A stretch of 64,000 bases of DNA from Bacteriovorax sp. (GTDB lineage Bacteria; Bdellovibrionota; Bacteriovoracia; Bacteriovoracales; Bacteriovoracaceae). Under the pieces are notes generated by a model. The model ran no database searches, had not been told where the DNA came from, and saw only the letters and a list, made by a program, of their open reading frames with translations. Positions 45,227-55,362 of this stretch are shown here, piece after piece. Every line of letters starts with the position of its first letter. The stretch's first letter is position 1. A program made the translations under genes and the position numbers. Location: assembly GCA_028710485.1 (NCBI GenBank), contig JAQTTZ010000007.1, forward strand, positions 20,431 through 84,430, given 5' to 3'.

Positions 45227-46450
45227 CTAGATTAAAATTTCTGGAGCAATGGCCCTTTCATTATAATTTGAGGCCATCGTATGTCCGTAGGCACCAGCAT
45301 TGTCGATAATGACGAGATCGCCAGTCTTAAGCGTTGGTAATTTTTTCTTCATTCCAAAGCAATCGGCCGTTTCACAAATTGGACCAACGATATCAGTGGT
45401 GATCATTTTTTTTGATTTTGTTTCAGGCAATACTTCGTGATGAGCTTCATAAAGAGCTGGGCGAATAAGATCGTTCATTCCAGCATCGATAATGGTGAAG
45501 TGGCAATTGTCAGAAGTTTTTGTTCGGACAACGCGAGAAACTAAAACGCCCATTTTTCCAACCAAAATTCTTCCTGGTTCAAAAACAATGCGAGGAGTGT
45601 GATCCGTTTTGGAATAATAAAATTTCTCCAATGCTCCTGAAATAGTTTCCATATACTTTTCAATGCTGGCGAGTTTGTTGCGTTCTTCTACGGTGTAGTC
45701 AATTCCTAAACCACCACCCACGTCTAAAAATTCTAAAGGAATTTCTATTTCATGGGCCAGCTTTGTAAGTTCTTTGATCGCGGCCACTGTTGCTTTTAAA
45801 TCTGTCAACTGACTTCCAATATGAATAGAAAGTCCCACTAAAATTGTATTGGTCCAAAAACTTGGAACGGCGAGAGCTTCCAAAATATCAGTTTTTAGTA
45901 AACCAAATTTATGAGTTTTATTTCCGGTCGAAATATGTTTGTGAGTCTTAGCATTAACCTGAGGGTTTAATCTAAATGCAACTCTTGCGATTCGTTTTTC
46001 TTTTTTAGCGATTTGGTTGATCAGTTCCAACTCTTCAATGGACTCAACGTTGAAAGAATAAATTCCTTTTTTTCCACATTTTATAGCAAATAATATTTCA
46101 CTTTCCGTTTTTGCCACACCTGAAAAGACTATTTTTTGTGGGTCAATGCCGGCCTTAATTGCTTTTTTTAGTTCACCCACAGATACAACATCAGCTCCAC
46201 TTCCCAATTTTTTTAAGCGTTTTAGTACTTCGATATTGGCGTTTGCTTTTACGGCATAACAAATTAAAGGGGATGGAATTCCTTGTTTCACGGCAGATTG
46301 AAAGAAGGTCTTATAATAAAAATCTAAGCTTTTTTTGCTATACAAATAAAATGGGGTGGCGCGCTTATTGGCAATCTTTTCCAGCGATAATCCATCAAAG
46401 GTAAGTTTATTTTTTTTGTATTGAAGAGGCGAAGGTAGTATATTTTTCAT
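45227..46450 (-). CDS. lysA: Diaminopimelate decarboxylase
   Basis: PLP enzyme for the last step of lysine synthesis. The 407-residue product has the Schiff-base Lys in CYAVKANANIEVL near 62-74, HIGSQLTD, the phosphate-binding GGGLGIDY and EPGR, and the catalytic CETADCFG near 355. GAYGHTMASNYN at the end is also diagnostic. Convergent with cysS and divergent from uvrB. Confidence 0.96.
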   Translation of the reverse strand: MKNILPSPLQYKKNKLTFDGLSLEKIANKRATPFYLYSKKSLDFYYKTFFQSAVKQGIPSPLICYAVKANANIEVLKRLKKLGSGADVVSVGELKKAIKAGIDPQKIVFSGVAKTESEILFAIKCGKKGIYSFNVESIEELELINQIAKKEKRIARVAFRLNPQVNAKTHKHISTGNKTHKFGLLKTDILEALAVPSFWTNTILVGLSIHIGSQLTDLKATVAAIKELTKLAHEIEIPLEFLDVGGGLGIDYTVEERNKLASIEKYMETISGALEKFYYSKTDHTPRIVFEPGRILVGKMGVLVSRVVRTKTSDNCHFTIIDAGMNDLIRPALYEAHHEVLPETKSKKMITTDIVGPICETADCFGMKKKLPTLKTGDLVIIDNAGAYGHTMASNYNERAIAPEILI

Positions 46451-46476
46451 AGGATAATCCTAGGTCCAAATACTTT

Positions 46477-48603
46477 ATGAAGAAAGAAAAATCTCCCATT
46501 AAGACTCAAAAAAAGACTGGCCCAAAGGCCGGTTCACCGACTGCTGAAAAAAAATCAGATAAGATCGCAGATAAGATCGCAGATAAGGTTTCAGATATGA
46601 TCTCAGGTCCGGCCGTTTTTAATCTTGTAAATCCCTTCTCCCCAGCTGGAGATCAGCCTCGTGCCATTGCTCAGCTGATTGAAGGTTTCACCACCGATAA
46701 AAAAACAAAACAAACTCTTCTGGGAGTGACTGGTTCTGGAAAAACCTTTGTCATGGCCAATGTCATTCAGGCGCTAGGTAAAAAAACTTTAGTCATGGCC
46801 CATAACAAAACCCTAGCGGCCCAGCTCTATGCTGAGTTTAAAGAATTTTTTCCCAATAATGCCGTTGAATATTTTGTTTCTTATTACGATTACTATCAAC
46901 CAGAAGCTTATGTCGCGGGCTCAGACACTTATATTGAAAAAGATTCTGCGGTTAATGACGAAATAGAAAAACTTCGTCACAGCGCCACTCGCAATCTTAT
47001 TGAGCGCGATGATGTTATTGTGGTGGCCTCGGTTTCCTGTATTTACGGTATTGGTTCAAAAGAAGAATACGGTGGAATGAAAGCAACTATTGAAGTGGGA
47101 GAGATTCTAGATCGAGATGACTTTTTAAAAATTCTAGTGGCCATCCAGTATGAACGAAATGATATCGATTTTTCTCGAGGTTGCTTTCGAGTGCGAGGAG
47201 ATATGGTCGAAGTTTTTCCTTCTCATGAAGAGAGCAATGTCGTTCGAATTGAATTTTTTGGAGATGAAGTCGATTCAATTTCAATCGTCGATCCTTTGCG
47301 CGGAAAAGTTTTACAGAGTTTAAGAAAAGAAACCATTTATCCAAAATCTCATTATGTGGTGAGCGCGGAGAAAATGAAAGATGCTATTGGGGCCATTAAA
47401 CAGGAGCTTCGTGAGCGCATCCAAGAGTTCATTAAACAGGATAAATTATTAGAGCGGCAGCGTATTGAACAGCGAACTCTTTATGACATTGAGATGATGG
47501 AAGAGTTGGGATTTTGCTCTGGCATTGAAAATTATTCTCGCCATTTAACGGGGGCAAATGCAGGGGATCCTCCTCCGACTCTAATTGATTATTTTGATCG
47601 CGATTTTTTAATGATTATCGACGAGTCTCATATTACTGTTTCACAAACTGGTGGAATGTACCGCGGGGATCGGGCAAGAAAAGAAAATTTGGTGAACTAC
47701 GGATTCCGCCTCCCATCAGCTCTTGATAACCGCCCTTTAAAATTTGATGAATTTGAAGAGCGCCAAGACTTAACGATGTATGTTTCGGCCACTCCTGGAA
47801 ATTTTGAATTGGAAAAAACCAATGGCGAATATGTTGAACTAATCATTCGGCCTACTGGACTTCTGGATCCGGTAATTGAAGTTCGTGAAGCTTCCACTCA
47901 AGTCGATGATATTTTAAAAGAAGCACGTGTTGTTATTAAAAAAGGTCAGAGAGTTTTAGTGACAACACTTACTAAAAAATTGGCCGAAGAGCTTACCAAG
48001 TATTTTGCTTCAAGTGGAATTAAAGTGCGCTACTTGCACTCTGACATCGACACACTTGAGCGCATGGAAATTATCCGCGATCTGCGCCTTGGTGAATTTG
48101 ATGTTTTAGTCGGGATCAATCTTTTACGAGAAGGACTCGACATCCCAGAAGTCTCATTGGTCGGAATTCTTGATGCCGACAAAGAAGGGTTTCTTCGTTC
48201 AGAACGTTCATTAATTCAAACAATGGGAAGGGCCGCCAGAAACTCTGAAGGACGAGTTATTCTCTACGCTTATAAAATGACCAAGAGTATGGAGCGCGCT
48301 ATTGGTGAAACCAATAGGAGAAGAAAAATTCAAGAAGAGCATAATGCAGAGCTAGGCATCATACCTACGACTATTATTAAAAGTGTAAGTGGAGGAGTCA
48401 TCGAGACTCTTCGCGGAGCTAAAAAAGGAAAAGGCGAAAAGAAAAAAGTTGAAGTGACCCATTTAAGTGCAGAAGCGCTGGATAAACGAATTGAAGAATT
48501 AAAAAAATTAATGAAAGAAGCATCTCGTGATCTTCGTTTTGAAGACGCTGCAAAAATACGAGACGAAATTAAAACTGTTACTGATCTAAGAATCTTACTT
48601 TAG
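46477..48603 (+). CDS. uvrB: UvrABC excision nuclease subunit B
   Basis: Damage-verifying helicase of nucleotide excision repair. The 708-residue product contains Walker A GVTGSGKT near 86-93, the beta-hairpin region [20 protein letters not shown], the motif VI region [10 protein letters not shown], and the UVR motif at the C-terminus (AAKIRDEI). The first 45 residues are an unusual Lys/Ser/Thr-rich extension with repeated DKIA units encoded by a 12-bp tandem repeat; canonical UvrB begins near [14 protein letters not shown]. Confidence 0.97.
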   Translation: MKKEKSPIKTQKKTGPKAGSPTAEKKSDKIADKIADKVSDMISGPAVFNLVNPFSPAGDQPRAIAQLIEGFTTDKKTKQTLLGVTGSGKTFVMANVIQALGKKTLVMAHNKTLAAQLYAEFKEFFPNNAVEYFVSYYDYYQPEAYVAGSDTYIEKDSAVNDEIEKLRHSATRNLIERDDVIVVASVSCIYGIGSKEEYGGMKATIEVGEILDRDDFLKILVAIQYERNDIDFSRGCFRVRGDMVEVFPSHEESNVVRIEFFGDEVDSISIVDPLRGKVLQSLRKETIYPKSHYVVSAEKMKDAIGAIKQELRERIQEFIKQDKLLERQRIEQRTLYDIEMMEELGFCSGIENYSRHLTGANAGDPPPTLIDYFDRDFLMIIDESHITVSQTGGMYRGDRARKENLVNYGFRLPSALDNRPLKFDEFEERQDLTMYVSATPGNFELEKTNGEYVELIIRPTGLLDPVIEVREASTQVDDILKEARVVIKKGQRVLVTTLTKKLAEELTKYFASSGIKVRYLHSDIDTLERMEIIRDLRLGEFDVLVGINLLREGLDIPEVSLVGILDADKEGFLRSERSLIQTMGRAARNSEGRVILYAYKMTKSMERAIGETNRRRKIQEEHNAELGIIPTTIIKSVSGGVIETLRGAKKGKGEKKKVEVTHLSAEALDKRIEELKKLMKEASRDLRFEDAAKIRDEIKTVTDLRILL
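46558..46593. repeat. 12-bp tandem repeat in the uvrB extension
   Basis: Two exact copies of GATAAGATCGCA and one diverged copy encode DKIA units in front of the conserved UvrB fold. Confidence 0.85.
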
Positions 48604-48619
48604 CCCAATGATTATATCC

Positions 48620-48642
48620 CAAAATTCCCCGACAAAATTACT
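48620..48642 (+). promoter_or_regulatory. Upstream activator-type site, left module
   Basis: CAAAATTCCCCGACAAA followed by ATTACT is shared almost exactly with 55289-55311 and lies 75 bp before the -24 GG of the sigma-54 promoter. Confidence 0.65.
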
Positions 48643-48692
48643 ATTAAATGATCTGCCATTATGTGTTGATTTGTAATTTTCATATGTTAAAT

Positions 48693-48709
48693 CTGGCATG
48701 GCCTATGCA
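48693..48709 (+). promoter_or_regulatory. Sigma-54 promoter, left module
   Basis: CTGGCATG-N4-ATGCA with GG (48695-48696) and GC (48707-48708) 10 bp apart. The same promoter recurs at 55363-55379. Start expected near 48720. Confidence 0.75.
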
Positions 48710-48748
48710 TTTAATCTAGCAGTGATATTTTGATTGAAGGAGGACAAA

Positions 48749-48991
48749 GTGGATAAACGATTTAAACGCAGAAAAAAGAAGACACACCCCTCTGTACATA
48801 CAGAAGAAGCATCAGCACTTATAGAAAAACTTAAAGATGAAGATGAGTTTGTCTCATTCCATAATGATCCAGATGGCAAAATAATTTTTTTAAACGAAAC
48901 CATTACCCCTAATTGGCTGATTGAAAAATTGAACAATCATTTCATTTGTGACAGAAATGAAGGTGTAAAAGGTTTGTGGCCGACAGTATAA
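48749..48991 (+). CDS. Small sigma-54-controlled protein (RNEGVKG family), long form
   Basis: An 80-residue protein with GTG start behind GAAGGAGG. The N-terminus is very basic (DKRFKRRKKK); the middle is acidic. The last 25 residues (WLIEKLNNHFICDRNEGVKG, then LWPTV) match the end of the 39-residue protein at 55416. No signal peptide or membrane helix. Its own sigma-54 promoter and activator-type site are upstream. The matched C-terminal half is probably the functional or interaction part; function unknown. Confidence 0.7.
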   Translation: MDKRFKRRKKKTHPSVHTEEASALIEKLKDEDEFVSFHNDPDGKIIFLNETITPNWLIEKLNNHFICDRNEGVKGLWPTV

Positions 48992-49025
48992 GCAAGCTGC
49001 GGTCAGCGATAAGTCTTCCTTGCAA
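48988..49025 (+). pseudogene. Remnant of a sugar-transferase gene start
   Basis: After the stop of the small gene the sequence GTATAAGCAA...GTCAGCGATAAGTCTTC resembles GTATGAGCAA...GTCAGCAACAAGTCTTC at the start of the sugar-phosphate transferase (55530-55567). The ATG is now ATA and a one-base difference breaks the frame, so only a trace of the gene remains. Confidence 0.55.
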
Positions 49026-49090
49026 AAAAATAATTCATGCCAACCCAACTAACCAACTAAAATGAAGAATAAATTAAAACGGGAGTCAAC

Positions 49091-50221
49091 TTGAACCAGC
49101 ATAGAGGACGAGATTATTCTCTAGATGGAATTAGAGGGATCGCTATTGTTATTGTCATGATTTATCATCTTGTCGGTGTGCTCGCAGTAAGTGGAGCTGA
49201 TTTTCATAATCCGATCAGTAAACTTATTTTTGTCTTTATTGATGATGGTTGGATGGGAGTCGATCTCTTTTTCACTTTATCAGGCTATCTGATAACATCT
49301 ATTCTTCTAAAAACTAAGGCAGAACCAAATTATTTAAAAAATTTTTTTATGAGAAGATCTTTGCGTATTTTTCCTCTCTATTATTTCTTTCTTATTATCT
49401 ATTTTATCGTTCTTCCTTATTTTTTTGGGGAATACTCACGCTTTCAACATTTAGAAAGTCGTCAAGTTTGGTACTGGACCTATATGTCCAACTTTGAAAT
49501 TTTCTTTAAGCAAAAATGGTCTGATCCTGCACACCTTTGGTCGCTTGGAATTGAAGAGCAGTTTTATTGGTTTTGGCCTTTTATTGTTCTCTTGTTTTCG
49601 TCTCGCACTTTTCATTGGCTAACCGCAATCATTTTTATTTTGCAACCTCTTATCCGTCTGGCCTTCGTCTTAAGTGGAGTTACCGGAAACGTTATTCCAG
49701 CTTTTACATTTAGTCACCTCGATGGCCTGATGGTCGGGGCCTTTATCGCAACTTCTCTTTATCGCCAAACTTTCACCAAAGAGTCTTTAAGAAAATGGGG
49801 TTATTATTTATTTTTTGGAGGATTGCTCGCACGGCTAGCTCTTCCATTTATTCCAGTTTCTTTCGATATTAGAAGGAATGTCATTGCTATCGATATCTGG
49901 TCACTATTTAGTGGAGGACTTATTCTCTTGTCAGTAACACACGCCAAAGAGTCATTGATTAATACCTTATTAACAAATCGCTTATTGGTTTTTGCAGGAA
50001 CTTATAGTTATGGACTATACATGATTCATCAGCTGATATTTCAGTATATCGCTTTCAAGTTTGGTTCAATTGCTGGTGCTAATTTAATAAGTTTGCTTCA
50101 AGTTGGAATCCTGGGAGGAATCGCAAGTTTCATTGGAGCATGGTTATTGTTTAAATATTTTGAATCACCATTTTTAAATTTAAAGGAGCACTTTTCATAT
50201 GCCAAAATTAAATCTCACTGA
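49091..50221 (+). CDS. Acyltransferase family 3 (OafA-like) membrane protein
   Basis: The 376-residue product has about ten membrane helices and the family motifs SLDGIRGIAIVIVMIYHL with the catalytic His, and WMGVDLFFTLSGYLI. These enzymes O-acylate sugars in surface polysaccharides. TTG start with GGGAG upstream. It overlaps the next gene by 23 bp, so the two are co-expressed, presumably from the module promoter at 48693. Confidence 0.92.
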   Translation: MNQHRGRDYSLDGIRGIAIVIVMIYHLVGVLAVSGADFHNPISKLIFVFIDDGWMGVDLFFTLSGYLITSILLKTKAEPNYLKNFFMRRSLRIFPLYYFFLIIYFIVLPYFFGEYSRFQHLESRQVWYWTYMSNFEIFFKQKWSDPAHLWSLGIEEQFYWFWPFIVLLFSSRTFHWLTAIIFILQPLIRLAFVLSGVTGNVIPAFTFSHLDGLMVGAFIATSLYRQTFTKESLRKWGYYLFFGGLLARLALPFIPVSFDIRRNVIAIDIWSLFSGGLILLSVTHAKESLINTLLTNRLLVFAGTYSYGLYMIHQLIFQYIAFKFGSIAGANLISLLQVGILGGIASFIGAWLLFKYFESPFLNLKEHFSYAKIKSH

Positions 50222-51326
50222 CACCTACCTTGGGCACACATATAGAATTACCTCATTTGTAGATGTGCAATCTTTTGATTTTGAAAGAGAACTCAACACC
50301 TTATTGCATGAACATAATCAAGACCATCCTGATGAATTGTGGGAACTCTATGGCCAGAATCGATGTCACTACATCGAAAACCAAAATGCTGGTTGTTACT
50401 TAATTCAAATTAAAAGGCCTGATAGTGTCCCCCTCACTCAGCTAGTTATACATATTGAACAAAAAAAATATTTATCACTTACTTCAGGGCAAATTAAAAG
50501 ATGGTGTCAGGCCAATTTAAGCCAGGAAGATTGTGAAATTGTCTTAAAAATTATTCAACAATTTATAAGTCAGCATACTTCACTGATGTCACTTCGATTG
50601 CAGCTTTTTGATTTTTCTCCTTTATGGTCTTTAGAGGCACAAAAACTATCAGAAAAATTTAATTTCAAATCTACTCAAAATAATGAATATACTCATACCA
50701 GAGCACTTAAACTAATTGGAACTGATGAAGAACTTTTAGCTACCGTCCCACCAAAAACGCGTGCAAAAATTCGGCATAAATCTCATGAAAACTTTATGAT
50801 CACAGAGCTTCGTGACTTTAAATATATTCCCGCTCTTCAAATGGCAATCGAGCATTCCTTTAAAAGAAGTGCTGATTTTAAAATTAATTCAAATTTTGAT
50901 GACATTATGAATATGGCCATTAAGTATCCTGAAAAATGCCGCATTATTGGATATGCAAAAAAAGATAATCCTGATTTCCCACTAGCTTTTGTCGTTGGTA
51001 TTATTGGGGATGGGCTATGCGAATATCATATGGCGGGCTCTCTAAACGATCCTGAGCTAAGATCTATCCCGTTTAACTATTTATTAGTATGGAATTTAAT
51101 TTTATGGGGAAAAAACTCTGGTGCAAAACTATTTGATTATGGTGGTATATCTGACGAAGGCCCCAATGATCCCACTGCTAATATTTCTTACTTCAAGCGA
51201 AGATTTCCTGCGGATGAGTATAAAGTTGCTTCAGAATCTTTATGGATAGTTAGCCCGTTCAAATGGTTCTCTTTTCTTTTTATGAAAAAAATACAAGCTC
51301 TTACACGGAACGTAATCTCTTCGTAA
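50199..51326 (+). CDS. FemAB/GNAT-like acyltransferase
   Basis: A 375-residue soluble protein resembling FemAB-type or BioF2-like acetyltransferases: a conserved KIRHKSHENF helix, a GNAT core with CEYHMAGSLND, and GAKLFDYGGISDEGPND near the end, typical for this group. Such proteins move aminoacyl or acyl groups to peptidoglycan or polysaccharide. AAGGAG precedes the ATG. Convergent with and overlapping the glycosyltransferase gene by 26 bp. Confidence 0.75.
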   Translation: MPKLNLTDTYLGHTYRITSFVDVQSFDFERELNTLLHEHNQDHPDELWELYGQNRCHYIENQNAGCYLIQIKRPDSVPLTQLVIHIEQKKYLSLTSGQIKRWCQANLSQEDCEIVLKIIQQFISQHTSLMSLRLQLFDFSPLWSLEAQKLSEKFNFKSTQNNEYTHTRALKLIGTDEELLATVPPKTRAKIRHKSHENFMITELRDFKYIPALQMAIEHSFKRSADFKINSNFDDIMNMAIKYPEKCRIIGYAKKDNPDFPLAFVVGIIGDGLCEYHMAGSLNDPELRSIPFNYLLVWNLILWGKNSGAKLFDYGGISDEGPNDPTANISYFKRRFPADEYKVASESLWIVSPFKWFSFLFMKKIQALTRNVISS

Positions 51327-52431
51327 ATGATATTAAGGGAGTTCTCATTTTGACAGGAAAATGGTATGCAATTACAAAAGGAATGAGCTTAAAAGCCTCT
51401 TTGTATGATAATTTAAAAAGATCAAAAAATGCCCGGAAACCATTTGATTTTTTACCATAGGCCGAGGAAAACTCACTTCTAACCACCCAAGCGTGGGCCT
51501 GGGCAAGATGTTCATGAACAACTTCTTTTCCAAGTGCCTCAAATACTCCGGGATAATTTTTTAATCGATTGGTAATCGCTTTCTCATTTCCTAGTGCCAC
51601 AAATAAAAGTAGCTCATTTGATGTCATTTGGTCATCGGCGCCCATGCGATAAAGCATTCCTGCTTTTTCAACCATGGCACCTTCTCCTAATAAAGAAAGA
51701 CGCCAGAAAAATTCATAATCTTCACCAGCATAATGATAAGTTTGATCTAGACCTCCTGTCTTTTGAATAGCTGTTCTTCTTATAAATGCGACTGGTGGAT
51801 GGACCATATTTCCTAAAAAAAGTGTCTTGAAGATTTCACCCTTACGATAAGAGACCTTTTCATTGCGATAGTCTAAGGTGCCTATTCTCGGAAAACATTT
51901 ATCAAGGTCGATAATATTGTAAACATTATAAGCAGTATTTATATCATTTTCATGTGTCATCCTTCCTTTCTCGTCAACAATATTGATCAGAGTCCACGCA
52001 ATAACGACTTCTGGATGTTTTTTTAGGATGGCAACTTGATTTGAAAGCTTTCCTTGCAACCAAATATCATCAGAATCTTGAAAGGCAATAAATTCTCCTT
52101 TCGCGTGCCTCATTCCTTCATTTCTAGCTGAAACTAATCCACCATTTGTTTTTTTTACGAATTTAATTTTACCAGGATATTGCTTAAGATATTTTTCCAT
52201 CAGTTCATCAGTCTTGTCATTTGAACCATCGTCAACAACAATGACTTCAAAATGAGGATAATCTTGCATTAAAACACTATCCAGAGATTTATCAAGAATA
52301 TAATCTCGATTAAATGTTGGAATGATTACGCTAACTAAATCAACAACGCCATCTCCTAAACACACGTCCATCGGAATAATCGGAGGTAAATACATATCTT
52401 TGATTCGATTTCTTTTGTTCTCTGTTTTCAT
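51301..52431 (-). CDS. Family 2 glycosyltransferase
   Basis: A 376-residue GT2 enzyme with the GT-A fold: VSVIIPTFNRDYILDKSLDS near 33-52, VVDDGSNDKTDEL, and the metal-binding QDSDDIW near 117-123; AGEDYEFFWRLS near 240 has the catalytic acid region. Transfers a sugar to a lipid- or saccharide-linked acceptor in polysaccharide assembly. A third gene of a leftward group (deacetylase, flippase, transferase). Confidence 0.92.
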   Translation of the reverse strand: MKTENKRNRIKDMYLPPIIPMDVCLGDGVVDLVSVIIPTFNRDYILDKSLDSVLMQDYPHFEVIVVDDGSNDKTDELMEKYLKQYPGKIKFVKKTNGGLVSARNEGMRHAKGEFIAFQDSDDIWLQGKLSNQVAILKKHPEVVIAWTLINIVDEKGRMTHENDINTAYNVYNIIDLDKCFPRIGTLDYRNEKVSYRKGEIFKTLFLGNMVHPPVAFIRRTAIQKTGGLDQTYHYAGEDYEFFWRLSLLGEGAMVEKAGMLYRMGADDQMTSNELLLFVALGNEKAITNRLKNYPGVFEALGKEVVHEHLAQAHAWVVRSEFSSAYGKKSNGFRAFFDLFKLSYKEAFKLIPFVIAYHFPVKMRTPLISFTKRLRSV

Positions 52432-52526
52432 AAATAATCTCCAAAATGTTTTAGCAATTATATTGTTTTCTGAATATCCCGACTGTCATCCCAGTGCAAC
52501 TTTTCTTAATTTTAATTTTTTTAAGA

Positions 52527-54026
52527 TTACGTATTATTTAATATCGCATTGGCGAGTAGCCTTTTTTTGTTCATAAAATAATTGATCATTTTTTGAAAGA
52601 AAGGAAGGTCTCCCAAAAGATTTTTTTGTAGAAAAAATATAGTTCCTAAATAAACCAGGGCAAAGGGAATACCACAGTAAGCAAACCATATAAGCCTGCT
52701 GTTAAAATAGTTTTTTAAAAGTATACTGGCGATACCTAGTGATCCCGCTAACCCAGAGTAAAGAAATAATGATTTTACAGGAATCATTTCTTTGAGAGAC
52801 CATTCATAGGTTTTAAGCATTAAGTTAAATCCTAAAAATTTTTGAACCAAAAGTGTAATGATCATTGCAATAAGGGCGCCATAAGGGCCGAATTTCCAAG
52901 CTAGAAGAGAGCAGAGTATAAGCGAAAAAGAGCCCATCTTGATTGTATTTTTTAGAATCCATTTCCCGTTGCCACTTGCCCTCGCCGCGACATCGTAAGG
53001 GATTCCACTTAATAAAATCCACATACTATAAAACCTTAAATAGGGAACGGAAGTTATATATTTTTCTGTAAATAATAAGGTGATAATAGGTTCAGCAAAA
53101 ACAAAAAGCCCAACAAATGAAGGAATAAAAATAAGCATGATTTGCTCTAACCCAAAACGATACAAATGAGCGGCCTGGAGTTTATCATTGCGTTCAATGG
53201 CGGTTGCCAGTTGAGGAATCATCACTCGGTTAACTGAAGATTCTAAAATTTGCAAGGGGGGAATGGAGAGGCACCCAAACATATATCCAGCGTATTGAAC
53301 AGGAGAGATTAAAATGGAAAGCAAAAAACGGTCCGAATTATTCATAAGAAAATCAAAAATTCCAGAGGTGGAAACAGGAAAATAGTATTTTAGAACGCTT
53401 CTAGCTTCTTTTAAGTCAAGACCAACAGGAACCCATCCTTCTTTTACTCCAAGATAGTAGGATGCTGCAATTTTAAGCATCATGGTAATTGCATAGGCCC
53501 AAACTATCATCACCGCTGACTTAAAAATTATAATTGTCACCAGGATAGTAATCGTATTAATGGTATTGAAAATTGCTGAAAAAATGGCCCCTGACCAAAT
53601 CTTTTTTCTCGCAATTAATATTGATTCATACATTGAAGCCAAAACGACAGTAAGTCCGGCAATTGAAACAGAAATATATTGATCCCAACTCCAATTGAGC
53701 CATGGTCTTATAATCGGTGAAAAAATAATTACGACAATAAAAAAGATAACTGATTGAATGATGGCCATACTCCAAGCGCCCCGAACTTTTTCTTTGGCCT
53801 TGTGAAGAAGCCCCGTCCAGTAATAAAGGCCATTTTCAATTCCTCCAGAAAAAGATAATGCCGGAATCATGGCAAGATATAAAAACATGATTTTATATTT
53901 TCCAATTTCATTACCGGATACGATGCGGCTCATAAACATGGGGAGCACAAGACCGATGAGAGCAGAAATTCCATTGAGAATAGAAATTGGCCAATGACTA
54001 ATGGCCGTTTGCTTTTCATCGTTCAC
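52527..54026 (-). CDS. Polysaccharide flippase (Wzx/MATE-like)
   Basis: A 499-residue protein with 12-14 membrane helices, of the oligosaccharide flippase class that moves lipid-linked repeat units to the periplasm. The GTG start (VNDEKQTAISHW) is chosen because it overlaps the upstream stop as GTGA; a longer frame would run into the deacetylase gene. Followed by the glycosyltransferase after a 95-bp gap. Confidence 0.87.
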   Translation of the reverse strand: MNDEKQTAISHWPISILNGISALIGLVLPMFMSRIVSGNEIGKYKIMFLYLAMIPALSFSGGIENGLYYWTGLLHKAKEKVRGAWSMAIIQSVIFFIVVIIFSPIIRPWLNWSWDQYISVSIAGLTVVLASMYESILIARKKIWSGAIFSAIFNTINTITILVTIIIFKSAVMIVWAYAITMMLKIAASYYLGVKEGWVPVGLDLKEARSVLKYYFPVSTSGIFDFLMNNSDRFLLSILISPVQYAGYMFGCLSIPPLQILESSVNRVMIPQLATAIERNDKLQAAHLYRFGLEQIMLIFIPSFVGLFVFAEPIITLLFTEKYITSVPYLRFYSMWILLSGIPYDVAARASGNGKWILKNTIKMGSFSLILCSLLAWKFGPYGALIAMIITLLVQKFLGFNLMLKTYEWSLKEMIPVKSLFLYSGLAGSLGIASILLKNYFNSRLIWFAYCGIPFALVYLGTIFFLQKNLLGDLPFFQKMINYFMNKKRLLANAILNNT

Positions 54027-55015
54027 TGGTTTCTCACTGCTTGAAAGATTCTTGTAGGAAAGGCGAGGGCCAGATCTAAATTCGACCAAGTAGCTTGAGA
54101 GGTTCCTCTTTTAACATCAAAAGGGTCTATGCGCTCAAAGTGATTTACCCCTGTTAAAAAGCTAAAACCTAGTTTAAATCCTAAATCCTGTGACACCTGT
54201 TTTGTTTCAACATCAAAATGATCATGACCCCCGACAGGATAAGCAATCGATCGAATGGTTGTTCTTAATTTTTCTTCTAGAATATCTTTGGATTTTTTAA
54301 TTTGAAAACGCAAATCGCCCAAAGATTGCTTGGATAAAATGACGTGCTCATGGGTATGAGAGCCAATGGTAATGCCATTTTGGCCGACTTCTTTTATTTG
54401 TTCCCAACTCATCAGTTCTTTTCCTTGAATATCGATGGAAGGAATGGGGACATCTAAAGAGAGTGAAAGTTCATTTAAATATCCATCGATTCTACTTGGT
54501 TCCATTTGTTTTAATTCAAAAATAAGTTCTGAAATAACTTTCTTTTTGTTAGAGAGATCTAGATCACTTTCTCTGAAATGGGCACTTGATAATTTGGTAT
54601 TTTTTACTAAGTAAGCTGTAATGTCCCACCAGCCAAGAGTTCTCTCCATAATATGCTTTGTTGGAATAAAATAGATCGCGGGAATAGAAAGTTTTTTTAA
54701 AATAGGATAGGCTATCTCATAATTATCAATATATCCATCATCAAAAGTGACCATTGAACAAACGCGATCTACCTTCTTTTTTTTGTAGAGAATATCGACG
54801 AGTTCTTCTTCTGAAATAATATAAGTTTCTTTTTTTAGCCATTCCATTTCTAATTCAAATCTTTTTCCTTCAGGACCAAATACACCATCGTCAAAGATGT
54901 TTTTTTTATTTGGATCACTCAATCGATGATAATTTAAAATCATTAACTGGTTCTGATCTTTAATTGTTTTTAATAGTCTCGATTTTTCTAAAAACTGTTT
55001 GATACTTTTTTTCAT
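54023..55015 (-). CDS. Polysaccharide deacetylase
   Basis: A 330-residue NodB-type deacetylase with the metal/catalytic motifs MVTFDDGYIDNY near 98-109 (Asp-Asp) and SHTHEHVILS near 217-226, plus SIAYPVGGHD. Removes acetyl groups from N-acetylated sugars of the surface polymer or peptidoglycan. No signal peptide is visible, so it may act in the cytoplasm or at the membrane. First gene of the leftward group; its leader has a nested hairpin (55057-55112). Confidence 0.9.
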   Translation of the reverse strand: MKKSIKQFLEKSRLLKTIKDQNQLMILNYHRLSDPNKKNIFDDGVFGPEGKRFELEMEWLKKETYIISEEELVDILYKKKKVDRVCSMVTFDDGYIDNYEIAYPILKKLSIPAIYFIPTKHIMERTLGWWDITAYLVKNTKLSSAHFRESDLDLSNKKKVISELIFELKQMEPSRIDGYLNELSLSLDVPIPSIDIQGKELMSWEQIKEVGQNGITIGSHTHEHVILSKQSLGDLRFQIKKSKDILEEKLRTTIRSIAYPVGGHDHFDVETKQVSQDLGFKLGFSFLTGVNHFERIDPFDVKRGTSQATWSNLDLALAFPTRIFQAVRNQ

Positions 55016-55056
55016 GTTTACCTTAATAATGAATCTGATAAATATTATAGTTTTTA

Positions 55057-55112
55057 AAGTTCTGCGTTTGAATCATAAGATAAACCATTCTTGGTTTTTT
55101 AAAGCAGAACTT
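55057..55112. promoter_or_regulatory. Nested hairpins in the deacetylase leader
   Basis: AAGTTCTGC (55057-55065) pairs with GCAGAACTT (55104-55112). Inside it AAACCA/TGGTTT forms a second hairpin followed by a T-run on the plus strand. It lies in the leader of the minus-strand deacetylase gene and could also stop plus-strand transcription. The rest of 55016-55288 is AT-rich with nothing recognised. Confidence 0.45.
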
Positions 55113-55288
55113 AATAGAGACTGATCTTCAAAGCAATAATTATCTTTTATATTTTTCATTATATAAAGTTACGTTAAGCCTTCGACATGCAGTAGTGGTT
55201 GCATTGATTTAAGTTATGAAACTAATAGATGAATAAGAAATCATAAAATTCATTGAAATTTAAAAAAAAATTACAAGTGATATTATCT

Positions 55289-55311
55289 CAAAATTCCCCG
55301 ACAAAGTTACT
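55289..55311 (+). promoter_or_regulatory. Upstream activator-type site, right module
   Basis: Same 17-bp core CAAAATTCCCCGACAAA as 48620-48636, 76 bp upstream of the -24 GG. Confidence 0.65.
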
Positions 55312-55362
55312 TAGAAAATAATCTATCACTCTGTGTTGGTTCGTGATTGTCATATCTTGGAT

